Shown here: positions 1 through 11,900 of the stretch, piece after piece
Numbering within the stretch: position 1 is the stretch's first letter
Layout: each line of letters begins with the position of its first letter
NCBI GenBank assembly: GCA_038503065.1
Contig: JBCAMK010000010.1
Location: forward strand, 1,488,001-1,552,000
Source: Paragyromitra xinjiangensis
Taxonomy: Eukaryota; Ascomycota; Pezizomycetes; Pezizales; Discinaceae
Length of the DNA stretch: 64,000 nt
Reading direction: 5' to 3'
Position numbers and translations under genes: made by a program
Notes under the pieces: generated by a model
Databases searched by the model: none
Told to the model about the DNA's origin: nothing
Seen by the model: only the letters and a program-made list of their open reading frames with translations

Positions 1-65
1 TTTGCCTTCGAAGTCCTAAAGCAGCGGGAATCAGATAAAATCCTTGTTGGTACTTTTCTGTTGCA

Positions 66-2906
66 ATGTCTGTCGAGCGTGATCTCCAGCCAGTCAATCT
101 TGGCCAGCAAGATTTCGTAATTTATGAAGATACCCCAGACGAAAATAATTCTACAGGGACCTATCAGCAGGTTGATCACAAATTTTTAAGTCCCTTTTAT
201 ATTTGAGTGATTACTTATTTTTTATTAGTCTGAGATGACTTTTTCTAACGTAGGTAATTCTGGTGAACCTACCGGAATTATCGCTCTTGTCACGTCTAAG
301 ATGGCAAACCTCAATCCTTCGGCTACAATAACTCCTAATGATGAGGTCTACTTTCTGCACTCGCTCTCCTTGTGTTTGGCTCAGAGCTTCTTTTTCTAAC
401 GATTGAATAGGAGGAAGAATATTCCAAGACGCCTAAGCAGACTAAATCTACTCCCGCCACCGACGTCCAGGAGTTACTTGCCAGGCTGGCTGAGCAGCAG
501 AAACTAATCGATGAACAACAAGCAGCTCTTGATACAAAAGAAAAAGAGCTCTCCAAAGTCAGAATTGTCATCCCAGAGGATAACTGTCCCGGATTCTCTT
601 GCTATAATAATAACACTATCAGAGTGGCAGTGGACTCTAACTCGCCTCCTTCCAACGATATCTCTACTACTATGTCAATTGACAACTCGGATACCTATGG
701 ATATCGTCCAGCCGCTCAGTATCAGAGCGTAAATGAGCTCAACCGCCTTCAGACAGAATTGCAGGTTGCTCAAAGCAACATCTCGGCTCTAAGCCAGGAA
801 CTCGTTCAGACGAGAATCACAAACCATACTTTTGACCAAGCATTGAGCCCATCCGGAGATGGGAAATTTCCGCTGGGTGGCGACGCCTCCGAGCATGCTC
901 TCGCCTCCATCCAGACAGCTTTCGGACAATCTACACGTCCAAATGCTCACAGGGCTGACATTTGGGCATCCTCTACCTATGAGGAAGCAATTACAGAGCC
1001 TAATCTAGACTATCACCAACCTCAATCGCTTTCTGCAGGTCCTTACACGAGGCATTCGGGTATCTGGGGCCCTTCTTCAAAGCCGAGCATTACACAAACT
1101 CCTGCGTTACCGTTGCCAAGCCCGGCTGAGCTACAATACTCTAGCTCACTTAGGCGTGTCAGTTCACTTGAGCCTAGTGATGCTTACGGATCTGGGAATC
1201 GTGGGTGGAATGGTAACCGTTCGTTTACTGCTCAAGCTGGCCCTCCTGTTGCTGGTACCCCAGTCGGTGGCTTTCGCCGATCCTCATACAATCCACAAGC
1301 AACGCCATTTGTTCGTTCCAGCTTTGACCATGGAACGATTGGCATGGACAAAATACCTTCGAGTACAACCTACACTCCAAGCCCCATCGGTACTCCCCTT
1401 TCGCCATCCTCGAATACCGATTTTACCTCCGGCCCAAACGCCAGCAATACTATTTGGGGTCCCCATACTCAAGTCAGTCATCCGTCCCAGATAGTCCATT
1501 TCTTAAGTATTCACTAACATTAAAGCTAGATGCCACAGCAAAACTCACAACAGCAGACATATGTTTCCACCATGGAGCCTCTGAATTATAGGCGATTGCT
1601 CGAGCGAAGTGTCAATTGCAACTGGAAATATATCGTGGACAAGATTGTTTGCAACAACGACCAGCAAGCCTCGATTTTTCTCCAACAAAAACTCAAGATT
1701 GGCACAGTAGAGCAAAAGCATGCAATTGTTGACGCAATCGTCGCACAGGCCTATCCGCTAATGATCAATCGATTTGGAAACTTCCTCGTACAGCGTTGCT
1801 TTGAACACGGTACCTCTAAGCAGATCGATGGGATATCCAGCGCCATTCGTGGCAACACATTGAGCTTGAGCATGGATGCCTTTGGATGTCATGTTATCCA
1901 AAAAGCCTTCGATTGTGTTCCAGAGGATTTCAAAGCCACAATGGTTGCCGAGCTTCTTCGCCGCATCCCAGAAACTGTTATCCATAGATGTGAGATCTCG
2001 ACTTCTTTGCCTCCCCCTCCCTCTTTTTTAGCCCGTATTTCGTTGCTAATCTGTGATAGATGCCTGTCATGTTTGGCAGAAACTGTTTGAGCTTCGCTGG
2101 ACTGAGTCTCCGCCCCAGATCATGAAATACGTTAACGAGGCGTTGCGTGGTATGTGGCACGAGGTTGCCCTTGGAGAAACTGGAAGCCTTGTTGTTCAAA
2201 ATATCTTTGAGAATTGTCTCGAAGAAGACAAGGTTTGTGCAATATTAGCTTTTTCTTTATGTTAACTTTTACTAACATTCTTAGCGACCTTGTATCGATG
2301 AGGTTCTTGAGTGCATCAATATTATCGCACATGGTCAGTTTGGGAACTGGTGCATCCAGCACATCTGGTAAGTTCCTGTTGAATCATGGCAGACAACCCT
2401 CGTCTAAAAATATCTAACTCGGTTTGCCAGTGAGCATGGCGCACCCCCTGACCGCACCAGGGCGGTTGACACAGTCGTCCAAAATTCGGCCGAATACAGC
2501 ATGGATCAGTATGCCTCTAAAGTCGTCGAAAAATGCTTGAAGATTGGAGGCAACGAGTTCTTAGAGAGATATCTGGATCGAGTCTGCGAAGGACGTTCCG
2601 ATCGTCCTCGCATACCTTTGATTGATAGTATGTCAACTTTCCAAACTTGAAAACATGAAGCTAACCATCTCTTCAGTTGCGAGCGATCAATATGGGAATT
2701 ACCTTGTTCAGTGGATACTTCAACATGCATCACCTCAGCATAGAGAACAAGTTGCTGCTCACATCCGCAAGCATATGGTTTCATTGCGCGGGAGTAAGTT
2801 TGGATCCCGGGTGGGGATGCTTTGTTGCAATCCGATGTACAACAGACCAACCCACAGCACTCCCCCTGCTACCGCGCCTCGTTTCAGCAGGTATGGATAC
2901 CGCTAA
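66..2906 (+). CDS. Pumilio (PUF) family RNA-binding protein
   Basis: Eight exons: 66-170, 229-345, 411-1472, 1530-1989, 2060-2232, 2285-2367, 2431-2627 and 2677-2906, giving 808 aa. The first 428 residues are low-complexity (Ser/Pro/Thr/Gln-rich) with a short coiled-coil-like stretch (LLARLAEQQKLIDEQQ) early in exon 3. Exons 4-8 hold the PUF repeats, seen as the recurring core helix: RFGNFLVQRCFEHG, AFGCHVIQKAFDC, ACHVWQKLFEL, ETGSLVVQNIFEN, QFGNWCIQHICEH, QYASKVVEKCLKI and QYGNYLVQWILQH. PUF proteins bind 3' UTR motifs and repress or localise mRNAs in the cytoplasm; that role is family knowledge. The C-terminus is Pro/Thr-rich and ends SRYGYR. No RRM is visible, so this is not the yeast Jsn1/Puf2 type. 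All introns are 49-70 nt. ATG 66 is the first in-frame start in the window; a further upstream exon cannot be excluded because the window begins 65 bp before it. Confidence 0.9.
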
Positions 2907-4590
2907 AGCTCTCGAAATTGAGTATCGGAAGTGTATGAGCGGAATTTTCACAGTTTAGCTTTTATACCCCTTTCACCTTTTTGACTTTTTTATCATTCTT
3001 GTTAGGTTGCTCTTCGACTTCATGCTTGGGGGCGAATTGCAACTTGTTAAAGCAGGGGAGGTGACCACTTATTATAAAGGTCTCCTTTAGGATTGTGTTT
3101 TGTTTCTTTTCGTTTTTCACTAAAAATTGGTGGTATAGCGGAAATTCTGTTTCGTTTTCTATTGTTTCTTGTTAAGGCAAGCAGTTATCATTTCTCAAAC
3201 CTGAGCATGCAGGTGTTTGGTTAGTTAAAAAATCATGCATGATTGTCGAGGGGAAGCAGGCTGCGGCCCTCTGAACGGGGATAATACACTTTGTAACATG
3301 GAGAGCATAAGAGATTTTTTCTAACGGTGTTTTTTGCTAGAAATTCTTTGGTTTTCCATAACTGGCTTCGGATAGCAACATAGCTAACTAATGAGAGGGT
3401 GACAATTTTCGTGCCTCTGCCTTTAGATTTATTTATCTTATACAATTCACGGGGAAACCTATTTGAAACTCTTTGTTTTGATCAAAACCTGTTTTTTGCA
3501 AGGACTTCATCCCAATGATCCTAGTGACGACAATGACAATGTTGACAAGTACCCTGGCAGCCGAGTGACGGATCATGACACGCAGAACTGTGGAAACAAT
3601 GCGAATCTAGCTTCGTTGGGTAGAATGAGAATAGATTTGTAAAGTATTGGGAAGAGACCAAAAGGATACGTACATGTCATGTAGGTAGACAAGATATTAT
3701 GAGATTTTGGCGATATCGCCGCTGGAGGGAGCAGTGGCTAGTTACCCCAGATGGGGGAACGATCGACGAACTCTTTACGCGACCCCTCCACAAATAAACA
3801 ACAGAAGAACCACACACAACACGCCCTCACCCACCACAGCTGCCCCTGTGACCGTCCTCCTGCTCAACCTTCTGCCTTTGACGCCACTGTGCAACATCTC
3901 ATCGCCAAACCCTACCAACATTTCTGCCGTCCATCTCCCCCTTTCCCCTCTCCCTTAAATTCATCCCATCGCTAAACAATCGACTTTCGCCATCTCTTCG
4001 ACAGAGCTGCAACAATCACTTCTACAGGTATGCGCTCGCTTTGACTGCGTTGCCATATTCCTGCAGAGAAAAGTGGTGAGGTAAAACGAGCCCCTCGAAA
4101 CGACACAATCGTTACAGACCCAACAAACACCGAAACGGGAAAACATAAAGAAAAAACAAAGAAAAGAAAAAAACAGTGGACTTTTGACTAGCCACCTGGA
4201 TTTTCCTATTTGCCCTCGCAAAACAACACACTCTGCGAAAATCGAAATCTGAAATCTTCAACGAACGAAACGAATTTCTCAATCCTTTGACGTGCATATT
4301 TTAATTTAGATCATTTTCTCGTGCTCTTACTCGGTCGCTACTTTTTTCCTTTCTTTTTTTTACGACTTGTATCACGACACGACTCCGAAACGAATTTCCT
4401 TCGTCACGACCGTAACGACCACAAAAGTTCTTAGAAGGGGCGCAAGGGCAACAAGAAGTCATTCCTTAGGCAGGGAGCATACCAATCAGTCGTATCTCGA
4501 ATCACCACCACACACGTACATTTTTTTCAAGAGGACTATTTTTCTGTGACGCGACAGCTACACGCACACGTACATTACATACAGACCACC
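2907..4590. other. Intergenic: Puf 3' UTR and Byr4 promoter/leader
   Basis: No supportable gene. It holds the 3' flank of the Puf gene and the pyrimidine- and A-rich upstream region of the next gene. An AAACCCTA box (telobox-like) lies near 3908. ATGs between 4029 and 4590 open only very short frames. The short overlapping frames near 3.7-4.0 kb have no coding character. Confidence 0.5.
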
Positions 4591-7500
4591 ATGGACACCT
4601 CACAGGCTCTCCGTCGCTGCGGCGACAGAATAGAATCTTGGGATGACGACCCCGACTTTGCCGACCTGGACCTAAAGCTAACGCACACTTCAACCTCTTC
4701 TCCTAAAAGTCCCAAGAACAACATGCGATCGAATTTTGAAAACCACGGTCGCGACCGTCGCGAGTCCATCTCATCGCGTATGTCGGTACAATCCAGCACC
4801 TACGATTTCGAGTCACCCGACGGTTGGGACCACGAGCGCCAAGTTCTTCTTGACGATTCCCCTGCAACAGCTATAGCATCGGCTATCAACGCGGGGATTC
4901 CAATACCAGAAAATGTTCCGTCGTCGGCACTAATCGGAGGAACAATAAAACGGCTAGGAACAAAAAAAGCGAAACGAATTGCAGCGCATGATGACTGGGG
5001 TGAAGATTTGGAGTTACCGATGTCGGGGATGGCCTTGAAGGTTCGGGAACAAGAACGTCATGAGTTTCCAGACTCGTTGCAGCAGGTCCTTGCTGGGTCG
5101 CGCTCGAGAAATACTTCGCCGTCAAGAGGGACTTTAGCACCAGTTTTGACAGCTTCATCACAACTAAACAAATTTCGTGAAATTCCAGAAGATGATGATT
5201 TCTTCGGTGGCAGCGACGATCTCCCGATGCTCAAGGTTTCACCTGTCAGGCACATGCTACGGCAGCAAAGATCAACTGCATCTCTCTTGATGACGCCACC
5301 ACTATCCGAATCCGCCACGAGAGGGTCGCCTTCAATAGATGATGACTTCGAAAATGACTTCGAATTTCCAGCGGATGCACCCTTACAATTAAACATCAAA
5401 TTAGGAGATAACACCCGAGGCCCCCTGGTCCACGGTTTGGATAATGATTTTGAGGAGTGGGCTGAGGGAAGTAGTTTAGGGACACGCTTTGGTGGGACTG
5501 GTAGAGAACGTGGCATGAGTGTAGGCACTATGTCTATCGTTTCTGCTAGCGTTTCAAGCGTTACTGCCGAAAGCGAAGATGAGGCGCCATTGGATGGGTT
5601 GGAATTGCCGACGGGGCCTTTGCCCAACTTTCATGAGATCCTCGAGAAACGAAAGCGAACATCCTTCTCCGCGGATACCGAAATGATCGATGCTCCCCCC
5701 ACTGTGAGACCAAAGCCATCGAAAGAGGACTTTCTTGAGGGCATTGAGATTGGGGATGGGGAGGTGTTTGACGCAAGGAAGTTGACTTTGAATCGGAACG
5801 TGAAACACAAGCAACCCACAAGGAAAACAAGTCCAGTAAGACGGTCGGCCATGAGCTTAACTTTCACAACAAACAAAGCCCAGCCAAATAATTTGTCTTC
5901 GGGAGTTGGAGGGACAGGGAACCGATTACGCCATGGCCATCCAACCTTAGCACCACCGATACCAATTTTAGAACCTGTAGTGGAGAGAGAAAGAGAGAAT
6001 CAAAATCTCATAGTGAGCAAAAGACCGGAGCAAAGAAGCCGATGGTCCAACAACTCCGGCACCGCTGACAGATGGTCGGCCAAATCTGAGGCTATACCAG
6101 CAAACGTTCCACCGCCACCGCCAATACCACATTCGAGATTTTTTGCCGATAGGCAGAGACAGATGGGTGGTAAACAATCGCTAAGGACACTAAAGGCCCC
6201 AAATCAACAGGAAAATACAGCTCCTACGACAACAAATGCTCAACTATTGAGGATGAAACGGTCAATGCCCAATATCGGAAGAGCAGCTGCCAGCCCTTCG
6301 AAACCCAACAACACTGTCAGGTCACCTAGTAGGAACAGTGGCGGTAGGCCAGCAAGCAGGAGCAGTGCAGGGAGACCACCCAGCAGCACTGGAGGCCGGC
6401 CACCGTCAAGCGCGGGAGGTAGATCCACGACTACTACTACCGGCAGGAACGAGACTGGAAGGTCGAAGACTTCGGGAGAAAGGAAGCAAGCACCTTTCTT
6501 GCCAGCCGGGGGCACGGTGCGCCAAAGCCATCATATCGCAGCAAAAATATCGCAGCAAACCTTCGAATATAAAGAGAAGATTGCGGCTGAGCGACGTGCC
6601 AATAGCCGCCATCAACAACGGACACCGCATCACTCACCCTCTTCATCAACTGCATCGGCAAGGACCAAAAGAGGCACCCCAACTATTGCCCCGGAACCCT
6701 TGCGAAGACAAGCAGCCGCGATTGAAACTTTGAAGCAACCAACAAGAAAGCGGAACTTCGGCGATGGGACGGAGTTAGAGATATTTGATGATTTGCCCAC
6801 TAGCGCAAAGGCAGAAAACCGATTTGTAGTCACACCTGTTGGTCGAGGAGCACCCAAGGCCAAATCTCAGAGCGTACCTATCCGTGGAACTGCAGATAGA
6901 GATGGGGAAAGCCCAAAGAAAAAAATAGATCTCTCAAGGGACCTCTCGAGCCGCTTTGCGGAAGTCCCAAGGTTCGCTAGGGATACAAACGGTTTGTCCT
7001 CTTTTCTACCCCTATGCGCGACTTAAACGCTAATATAGGGAAATAAAAATAGCCTCCAGAAATGCAAGGGAGCAGAGAATGGGAATTACAAATACCGGCA
7101 CAGGCTACACAGGCATTAACCAATGGAAGCAACAAGTTGCCGCGCGCAGCAATGTAAGCCCGAAAAGCCGTCGGAAGCCGCAACTGAAACCACAGCTTAT
7201 CAAGCCCATGGGGAATATCAGCAATCCGCCCAAAGGTATGTGCATTTTTGTGACAATCACATTCGATACCAGACCGATATGTACCAGGCCCAAACTACTT
7301 CTCACCCGCCGATCAGTGTTTCTCGCTTAATTACTTGCCCCTGCCTCCGTCGATCTGCGATACGTCATATTCCTATTCATGTGCGGTATGCGGTTAACTA
7401 ACATGATCTGTCACGTTACAGCAGCAGCAGCGGTTAACGGCATGACATATAATCCGAAGACGTTCAGATGGGAAGGGAACGAAAACGAAGTCCGGGGATT

Positions 7501-7981
7501 TGGGGCTGAAAAGATCCCTACGCCTCCACGCCCGGCTTTGATTAGTAACGTCAACCACAGTGGATCCAAGCTCGGAATTCAAGTTGTTGGTGGAATGGTG
7601 TTTGATCCTGCTAGCATGTCTTGGCTGAAGGTTGACGAGGATCCTGACGAAGACGACCACGATCCCTTTGAGGGGTTTGACGATTTGATGGATCAAGATA
7701 TGCTGAGCATTGATAGCTATAGCGGTGGTGGTGCGGATTCTGGAATTGGCCCTGTATTTAGTGGCAGGAGTGCAGAAGGAAGTAGGAGTGGAAGATTAAG
7801 TGGCGGATTTGGAGAATTCGTTGTTGGGGAGGAGTTTGATGTTGGCCCAGAGTTCGTAAGGAGGCAACGCGAGGAAGAGGACCGGTGGCGCAAAAAGGTG
7901 GATGGATGGATCTCAACCGGTGAAGCGACCAAAGTCGAGAACAGGTGGGCGATAAGGGAATTGCTAGCAGAGCATCGGTAA
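4591..7981 (+). CDS. BYR4: Byr4/Bfa1-type subunit of the mitotic-exit/septation two-component GAP
   Basis: Three exons: 4591-6991, 7053-7235 and 7422-7981, giving 1047 aa. The chosen ATG has the context ACCACCATGG; the frame is open further upstream but has no earlier ATG. The N-terminus (MDTSQALRRCGDRIESWDDD) and several acidic aromatic blocks (DDDFENDFEFPADAPLQL, DNDFEEWAEG, KEDFLEGIEIGDGEVFDA) are typical of Byr4. The middle is basic, Ser/Pro-rich and presumably disordered. The conserved C-terminal part carries GMTYNPKTFRWEGNE and, about 45 residues later, GGMVFDPASMSWLKVDED, then an RRQREEEDRWRKKVDGW tail. Byr4/Bfa1 works with Cdc16/Bub2 as the GAP for the spindle-pole GTPase Spg1/Tem1 and so restrains septation and mitotic exit. 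The family call rests on this motif pattern, not a search. It is longer than the yeast proteins, mostly in the disordered middle. The second intron is long (186 nt). Confidence 0.8.
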
Positions 7982-8805
7982 TGGTTATGGAGGCAATGCA
8001 GCAGAGAAAACGAATCCGGTGGAGAATTGAGATAGGGGATGTGTCTGGTACTCTCCTCTAACATTCATTTCAGTCCCTTTGTACAACCTGGGTGGAATTC
8101 TCTTTCCTACACTCCGAACGAGGGTTTCATTTGTTCTGTACTTTATTGTATATTTCGTATCAGGAAGGACGAGTGCTGCACTCGGGGGCGTGGATTTGTG
8201 TGGCATAATTTTTTAGCGCTTTCTGGTACCTTTTACTTTGTTTTTCCTTAGGGTTTGGGATGGACGGGGTGGGATGGAACGGATGGAAACTATTATACCC
8301 ATTACGAATTATGTCTCTCTTATGTTAAGTTCTTTTCGTGTCGAAGGGAGAAAACCACATCGAAGGAGAAGTAGGAATACATAGAGTTAGTGGAGGGTCG
8401 AGGGTTGAGGGGTGGAACTTAATATGGTATTTACTTGAGCATTCATAATCGCATTCGAACAAGTTTCCTAGAGCAGAACAACAAGGAAATGTATCAACCC
8501 CTCAAACTGTCGTATTATCTCACCGAAATAAGGTATTTGTTGATTTTTATGTCTTTTAGAGCAAAGCTTCGTGAGCGTAACACAGGGTTGGGGGATGCCG
8601 TGAGAGGCATCGTCCAAAATTTGTTACTCTTGGCGTTTTGGAAATGACCAAATTGCTGCTTTTCGCACAAACAAGCGATAAATTCCAAATATACGTAGGT
8701 GCTAGCATATAACATTAATTTGACTGTTACAAAAACAATGTGGGCCTACGGCTCGAGCTATAGAAATATTAGCTTGCAGGCCAAGTTCAAAGAGCCATGC
8801 ATATA
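7982..8805. other. Intergenic, 3' flank of BYR4
   Basis: This is T-rich 3' flank of the preceding gene. No coding region is recognisable. Confidence 0.5.
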
Positions 8806-8998
8806 CAGTACAATCGCTCTATAAGAATACCGTCAGGGCCAATGACAGAGAAGAATACTCTTATAAGAAGGGTAGTCTAACCCAATGAAGAAGGTTTATA
8901 GAGAAGACTTTACTAAATACGGACTAATGAGGCAGCTTCGAGGGGTGCTCTGCTAAGAATATTCTTATAAAAAATATTCTTATAGGGCGAGTGTACTG
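8806..8998. mobile_element. MITE with CAGTACA terminal inverted repeats, TA-flanked
   Basis: This 193-bp element starts CAGTACAATCGCTCTATAAG and ends with the inverse of CAGTACACTCGCCCTATAAG. The terminal inverted repeats are about 24 bp with two mismatches. A TA dinucleotide flanks each side (8804-8805 and 8999-9000), the expected duplication for Tc1/mariner/pogo-type transposases. Inside each end are extra copies of the TATAAGAATA motif, as direct and inverted subterminal repeats. There is no coding capacity, so it is a non-autonomous element that needs a transposase elsewhere. Assignment to the fungal pogo/Fot1-like superfamily is an inference from the TA target and the CAGTA terminus. Confidence 0.8.
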
Positions 8999-11900
8999 TA
9001 TTAGAAAGCTATCCTCCATTAACCGCTACTAGAAGTCATACTATGAGTACACACTAATATCAGGTAAGAATGAAGATAGTTTGTCTCCTGAAATAAGAAG
9101 CTTTCCCATTGAAAAGAGCAAAGCGATAAAGCGCCCTATTTAAACCACTTAATTCCAGAACGTGCTCAAGATGGCCCCCTTAGATATCCGGCTCACACAC
9201 CTACCCAAAGCTATATTTAGTATCCATGAGAACACTGTTGTGTAAACTTATGTTCTATTAGTGAAGACGTCGGGCCAACTTTAAGATTTCTTTCCATATC
9301 TATACTCAGTAGCCAAATCCCATAGCCCAGACGTCTACTGATCCATGCAGCTTTCATGCGTATAAAAGCATTCCCCCAGAGGACCTACAAGAGAAAACAG
9401 CCAACACATAAGTCTTTAGTTGTCTCAAATGGTTGACTTCCAGCAGCCAAGACATCGCAAAACCGACGAGCACTCTACGGAACTCACTAGACAAGAAAAC
9501 ACCGTATCAACGCCAGACCTAAAAACAGTAACCATGACGAACCAGCGAGCTCTCACATTACACCTGGTCTTGGCAAAAAAGGTCTTGGCAGAGCCATATG
9601 TCTCCGACTGGTTCCCCCACTCTACCTTTTCCTTTCACCATCACAACCACCTGAATCCATTCCATCTCTGCAACTTCGTCATACTTTCGCAACCCTCCTA
9701 CTCAATTGCCTCATGCTTTACACCTCGCACCGCAGCCAGGATGGAACTACATCGAAGTATTAATCTTGTTGGTGGGGGCACTACAGATGACTAGGGACAG
9801 GGCTTGGCAAGATTCATGCTGAGGATCAGGTATCTGAGGTCACGGCAACAACGTGGGTCAATGTAACAGCCCTCTTCGACAATGAATTCTTACACTTTTG
9901 GGAGAATGGAAGCATGGCTTGGCACGTTGCTTCTTCGCAAACAGAGCCCTATCTTCATTTCACACAATCACTCCCGAAAAACACTCCAAACCAGAGATCT
10001 CGATCCGTCTCGAGATAGCTAGGAAGCCAGTTTTGAGGATGTAGTTACGCCCGTGATTTCCTCTAACGGCTATCCACATGGAGATATTCACCTCGGGTCA
10101 GGTTCTGGACAATTGGGCATGATATCGCTTCATGATATCTTTCCTATCTGCGATGAATTTACCGACGGCTTACAACTCAGTATCAGCAATCTATTCTACA
10201 AATCGGATGCCTCGCCGACAGCTGCCGAAACTGTCCAGAACTCCTCGATCTGTCTATGCGCCGAGGTTCGTGCCTTGGAAAGCTCTCGTGCGTTCAGCTC
10301 ATAGTCAAGTGCATTTCGATGCGGTACATCTCCCGGAGTTGTTGTGGAGGACTCCGTGCAACTCTAAGGATCGATTTTGGAGCGGAGCAATCGCGGATAT
10401 CTGCAAACAACAATGATCGGCATTCCTTACGTTTACACGCCACCATGTTGCTCGGTTAGACAACTTGTTATTGCCACGGGACCAGTTCCTACTCCCTCAT
10501 CGGTTATTAGTACAATCAGTAACCACATGAGCAGACTTTTTCTTTGGTGGTTGAGGAAGCTCTGAGGTTACACTACCGTTGCCACTGCAGCAGATCAATC
10601 CATGAGCCTATCATGTATTAAGGTCTCGAAATATTTAGGGCGGTAGCCTGGAAAACACTTCGAGGCACAATTAAAAAGCATGACTGCTACAGTATGCGCT
10701 GGATATCCGATGTCAAGCGCGGCTGCAGGTTTACCTTTTTACGGTAAATTAGTCAGGCGGGGCACTTCATCTACTTCAGCCTTCGTACATGCAATCGAGT
10801 TCGGCGAGGGGCACAAATTTATCAATCAAAAGCTCAGAACTTACCATTACAACTCACTCTCATAGTCTGTTGGTTGCATTGATATGCGATCAAATCCCAC
10901 CACTCATCACCGCACAATCTGATGCGCCTGGTCTTTAGTTGACATGGCTGGCTGCAGTTTTTGAAGGCAAGTCATAGAAAGCTCATTATTCTCACAGATA
11001 TTACTGGGCGGGAAAGTTAACTCAAGTGAAGACCCAACAAAACGCTGTTGGGAATTAGCGATGCATGCGGAAAATTTTTTCTGTCTGGTTGAGACCAAAA
11101 TACTCGGAGTTTATGCCGTTTCAAGGCTCAGGTAGTATTAAGTCCTTAAGGATTATTTTTTCTCGTGGGACATTCTGGACTTGAGGGTACACGTTAGTGG
11201 GCCTAATCTGAACAAGCAGTGACCAATTCCGACTACCATGATACGCGTAATGCTACTGGAGACACCAAATTATACCTGGAAAGTCAAGTATTTACACAAC
11301 ACTGATACCCTTCCTGAGGAAGACCCTTCAGGAAAAGGAGGGCAGTACCTTGAGGTTATTGCCGTGCGTAGGGTTCTAGTCAGAGTTGATCTCCAGCTCC
11401 CCAGACTAGGACGCACAGCTAGCCTACCGCACATACCCTGCGGTTCCAAAAATAAGAACTACCCAGAGGACAAGCTATCACCAACAGGAGAGCAGTTTAA
11501 TAATGATTACATACAATAACTTACTTCATATCTACCCCGATATGATCTCCGCGTGGCCTTGCACAATCCCCACAATACATAACTTGGCTGCTGGGAACAA
11601 TATAACACCTGGTTACTCATGGCACTGTCGATAATTCCCCGTGGGGAAGGTCATCAAAAGTAATATCTCACCGCGGGTGCGGCATAAAACCCGACCCACC
11701 GTTACCGTGTGCATCACTTTAGTATGAAGTACAAGCTTCATAGGCCACGATTCCAGCTGATCCTGTGAGAATACCAATAGTAAAACCTAAATGTAAGCAA
11801 CAAGAATAGGAATATTGATTCCTCGGTTTGATCAAAAAAAATATATCCTGGTATACGATGTCAGTGTTCCCAGGTTCTGGGTTGATGCCGTGTCGATGTA

